Translations under genes and position numbers: made by a program | Source: Kiritimatiellales bacterium | GTDB taxonomy: Bacteria > Verrucomicrobiota > Kiritimatiellia > Kiritimatiellales > Pontiellaceae | Direction: 5' to 3' | DNA: 8,471 nt | Assembly (NCBI GenBank): GCA_030621805.1 | Contig: JAUXGY010000062.1 | Location: forward strand, 1 to 8,471 | In this document: positions 7,717 through 8,471 of the stretch, piece by piece | Layout: each line of letters opens with the position of its first letter | Numbering within the stretch: position 1 is the stretch's first letter | The notes under the pieces: model-generated | What the model was told of the DNA's origin: nothing | What the model saw: the letters and a program-made list of their open reading frames with translations, nothing else | The model's database searches: none

Positions 7717-7792
7717 TGGCAGGTCGGAAGGGACTCGAACCCCTAACAGCCGGTTTTGGAAACCGGTGCTCTACCAATTGAACTACCGACCT
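7717..7792 (-). tRNA. trnW: tRNA-Trp (anticodon CCA)
   Basis: On the minus strand the acceptor arm AGGTCGG (7792-7786) pairs with CCGACCT (7727-7721). The D arm is GTTC-AATTGGTA-GAGC. The anticodon stem CCGGT/ACCGG encloses the loop TTCCAAA, giving anticodon CCA, which reads UGG. The T arm AGGGG-TTCGAGT-CCCTT closes with one G-T pair. A discriminator G and an encoded CCA follow (7720-7717), so total length is 76. It sits between rpmG (18 bases) and secE (24 bases) in the same direction. A tRNA-Trp next to secE-nusG is a common bacterial arrangement; processing by RNase P and 3' nucleases would cut the polycistronic transcript here. Confidence 0.97.
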
Positions 7793-7810
7793 ATCTTCAA
7801 AATCGACCCA

Positions 7811-7963
7811 TTACTTTGTTTCGCGATGCAGTGTATGTTTTTTATCACGCGGGCAGTATTTCTTGATCTCGCGACGCCCGGACTCCAGTTTTTTATTCTT
7901 GGTGCCCGTGTAGTTGCGTTCCTTGCACTCGGTGCAAGCCAGAGTAATGATATCTCTTGGCAT
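7811..7963 (-). CDS. rpmG: 50S ribosomal protein L33
   Basis: This 50-residue gene is a large-subunit protein near the E site. The translation begins MPRDIITLACTECKERNY and ends KKYCPRDKKHTLHRETK, a clear L33 zinc-ribbon type. The first pair C10-x-x-C13 is intact. The second pair is only half present: C37 is followed by PR and then D40 where a fourth cysteine would be. That resembles L33 variants of some Firmicutes and may weaken zinc binding. AGGGA lies 7 bases before the ATG at 7963. It follows tuf by 71 bases and precedes tRNA-Trp by 18 bases, the usual tuf-rpmG-trnW-secE order. Confidence 0.96.
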   Translation of the reverse strand: MPRDIITLACTECKERNYTGTKNKKLESGRREIKKYCPRDKKHTLHRETK

Positions 7964-7994
7964 GGTTTCGTCCCTTTGGATTAAACAGGCTCAA

Positions 7995-8012
7995 GGCAGG
8001 AAGATTCCTGCC
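7995..8012 (-). repeat. Inverted repeat in the tuf-rpmG gap
   Basis: GGCAGGA and TCCTGCC pair as a 7-bp stem around a 4-base loop, or 8 bp around 2 bases. It lies 22 bases after the tuf stop and 31 bases before rpmG. On the transcript strand the following bases are TTGAGCCTGTTTAATCC, with only a short T-run, so it is a poor intrinsic terminator. It could partly separate tuf expression from rpmG or be a processing site; this role is inferred. Confidence 0.5.
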
Positions 8013-8034
8013 CGTTGCCCGATTAAGAATCCCG

Positions 8035-8343
8035 TTAGTCGGTGATGATTTCGGTCACGCGGCCAGCACCCACAGTGCGTCCGCCTTCACGAATCGCGAA
8101 ACGCATGTGCTGCTCCATCGCGATCGGTGTGATCAGCTCAACATTCATCGTAACGTTGTCGCCCGGCATAACCATCTCAACGCCTTCTGGCAGTTGAATA
8201 TCGCCGGTCACGTCAGTCGTACGGAAGTAGAACTGCGGACGGTAGCCCTTGAAGAACGGCGTGTGACGTCCACCTTCGTCTTTCGAAAGAACGTAAACTT
8301 CGCCAACGAACTTTGTGTGCGGCTGAATAGAGCCCGGCTTGGC
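8035..8343 (-). CDS. tuf: Elongation factor Tu, C-terminal fragment (cut at a junction)
   Basis: This is the last 102 codons plus stop of EF-Tu, the GTPase that delivers aminoacyl-tRNA to the ribosome. It starts at AKPGSIQPHTKF and continues through YVLSKDEGGRHTPFFKGYRP, RTTDVTGDIQLPEGVEMVMP and the closing FAIREGGRTVGAGRVTEIIT. This is nearly all of domain 3, which contacts the tRNA T stem and EF-Ts. Compared with the usual length of about 395 residues, roughly 290 are missing, including the whole GTP-binding domain and domain 2. The homology ends sharply at 8343. The open frame continues to an ATG at 8448, but those 35 residues are antisense to an etfA frame and are not EF-Tu. I see a fragment at a junction, not a functional short gene. 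Confidence 0.93.
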   Translation of the reverse strand, partial: AKPGSIQPHTKFVGEVYVLSKDEGGRHTPFFKGYRPQFYFRTTDVTGDIQLPEGVEMVMPGDNVTMNVELITPIAMEQHMRFAIREGGRTVGAGRVTEIITD

Positions 8344-8471
8344 AGAGTCTGACCGCCCTGAACTTACGGCCGCATCGGTTGTTATCTCCGGTGGTCGCGG
8401 TATGCAAAATGGCGAAAACTTCAAAATGCTTGAAGGCATTGCCGACAAGCTGGGCGCTGCAATTGGTGCAT
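8342..8471 (+). CDS. etfA: Electron transfer flavoprotein alpha subunit, internal fragment
   Basis: Read on the plus strand, 43 codons run to the right edge as AESDRPELTAASVVISGGRG, then MQNGENFKMLEGIADKLGAA and IGA. This matches the beginning of the C-terminal FAD-binding domain of EtfA/FixB, where the SGGRG motif contacts FAD and the segment normally continues into an ASRAAVDAG-like motif. ETF alpha/beta passes electrons from acyl-CoA and other dehydrogenases to the quinone pool. The N-terminal domain of about 190 residues is absent. An in-frame TGA at 8324-8326 lies just upstream, and the only starts are a TTG at 8339 and an ATG at 8402 inside the domain. The fragment abuts tuf tail to tail, so it is not a natural intact gene in this window. 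Recognised from motifs only. Confidence 0.85.

Noticed and set aside
7517..7984. A plus-strand open frame spanning the opposite strand of secE, tRNA-Trp and rpmG.
   Set aside because: It crosses a tRNA gene and two minus-strand genes; part of it is simply the reverse complement of the tRNA, a common source of false hypothetical proteins.
8344..8448. A 137-residue minus-strand ORF starting at 8448 that would extend tuf upstream by 35 residues.
   Set aside because: The extra residues do not resemble EF-Tu, and they are antisense to a convincing EtfA frame. The ATG is an accident of the junction and has no support as a start.
1..8471. An undescribed system, mobile element, CRISPR array or defence island.
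   Set aside because: Every stretch is explained by the conserved tuf-rpmG-trnW-secE-nusG-rplKAJL-rpoBC cluster, apart from the last 130 bases, which are an etfA fragment.

Overview
This is a housekeeping region, read almost entirely on the minus strand. It carries the conserved bacterial translation/transcription cluster in the order tuf (3' end only), rpmG, tRNA-Trp, secE, nusG, rplK, rplA, rplJ, rplL, rpoB, rpoC (5' end only). Gene order, short gaps (1 to about 117 bases) and good Shine-Dalgarno sites point to one or a few co-transcribed units running from the right edge towards the left edge. The organism is a bacterium of medium GC content. The layout, a 1254-residue RpoB without the large insertions of enterobacterial beta, and the general look of NusG, L12 and RpoB would suit the Verrucomicrobia/Kiritimatiellota/Lentisphaerae (PVC) area. 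That placement is an impression from the proteins, not a search result.

Layout from right to left, in the direction of transcription. Positions 8343-8035 hold the last 102 codons of tuf (EF-Tu domain 3). A 71-base gap with a hairpin follows, then rpmG (L33), an 18-base gap, tRNA-Trp (anticodon CCA, 3' CCA encoded), secE and nusG. The stalk-side ribosomal proteins L11, L1, L10 and L12 come next. A 117-base gap with two strong hairpins separates them from rpoB. Forty-five bases after rpoB comes rpoC, with a GTG start, which runs off the left edge after 278 codons. SecE is the Sec translocon subunit, NusG the elongation factor, L10/L12/L11/L1 build the ribosome stalk regions, and RpoB/RpoC form the polymerase core, so the cluster links transcription, translation and protein export.

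The one real anomaly is at the right edge. At about 8341-8350 the tuf homology stops abruptly, with the G domain and domain 2 missing. The sequence to the edge instead encodes, on the opposite strand, the start of the FAD-binding C-terminal domain of electron transfer flavoprotein alpha (EtfA/FixB). Two unrelated gene fragments meet 3' part to 3' part with no starts, stops or mobile element between them. A chimeric assembly, amplification or cloning joint is the most likely reason; a true rearrangement is possible. I see no mobile element, CRISPR array, defence system or undescribed multi-gene system. No gene-free stretch exceeds 300 bases.
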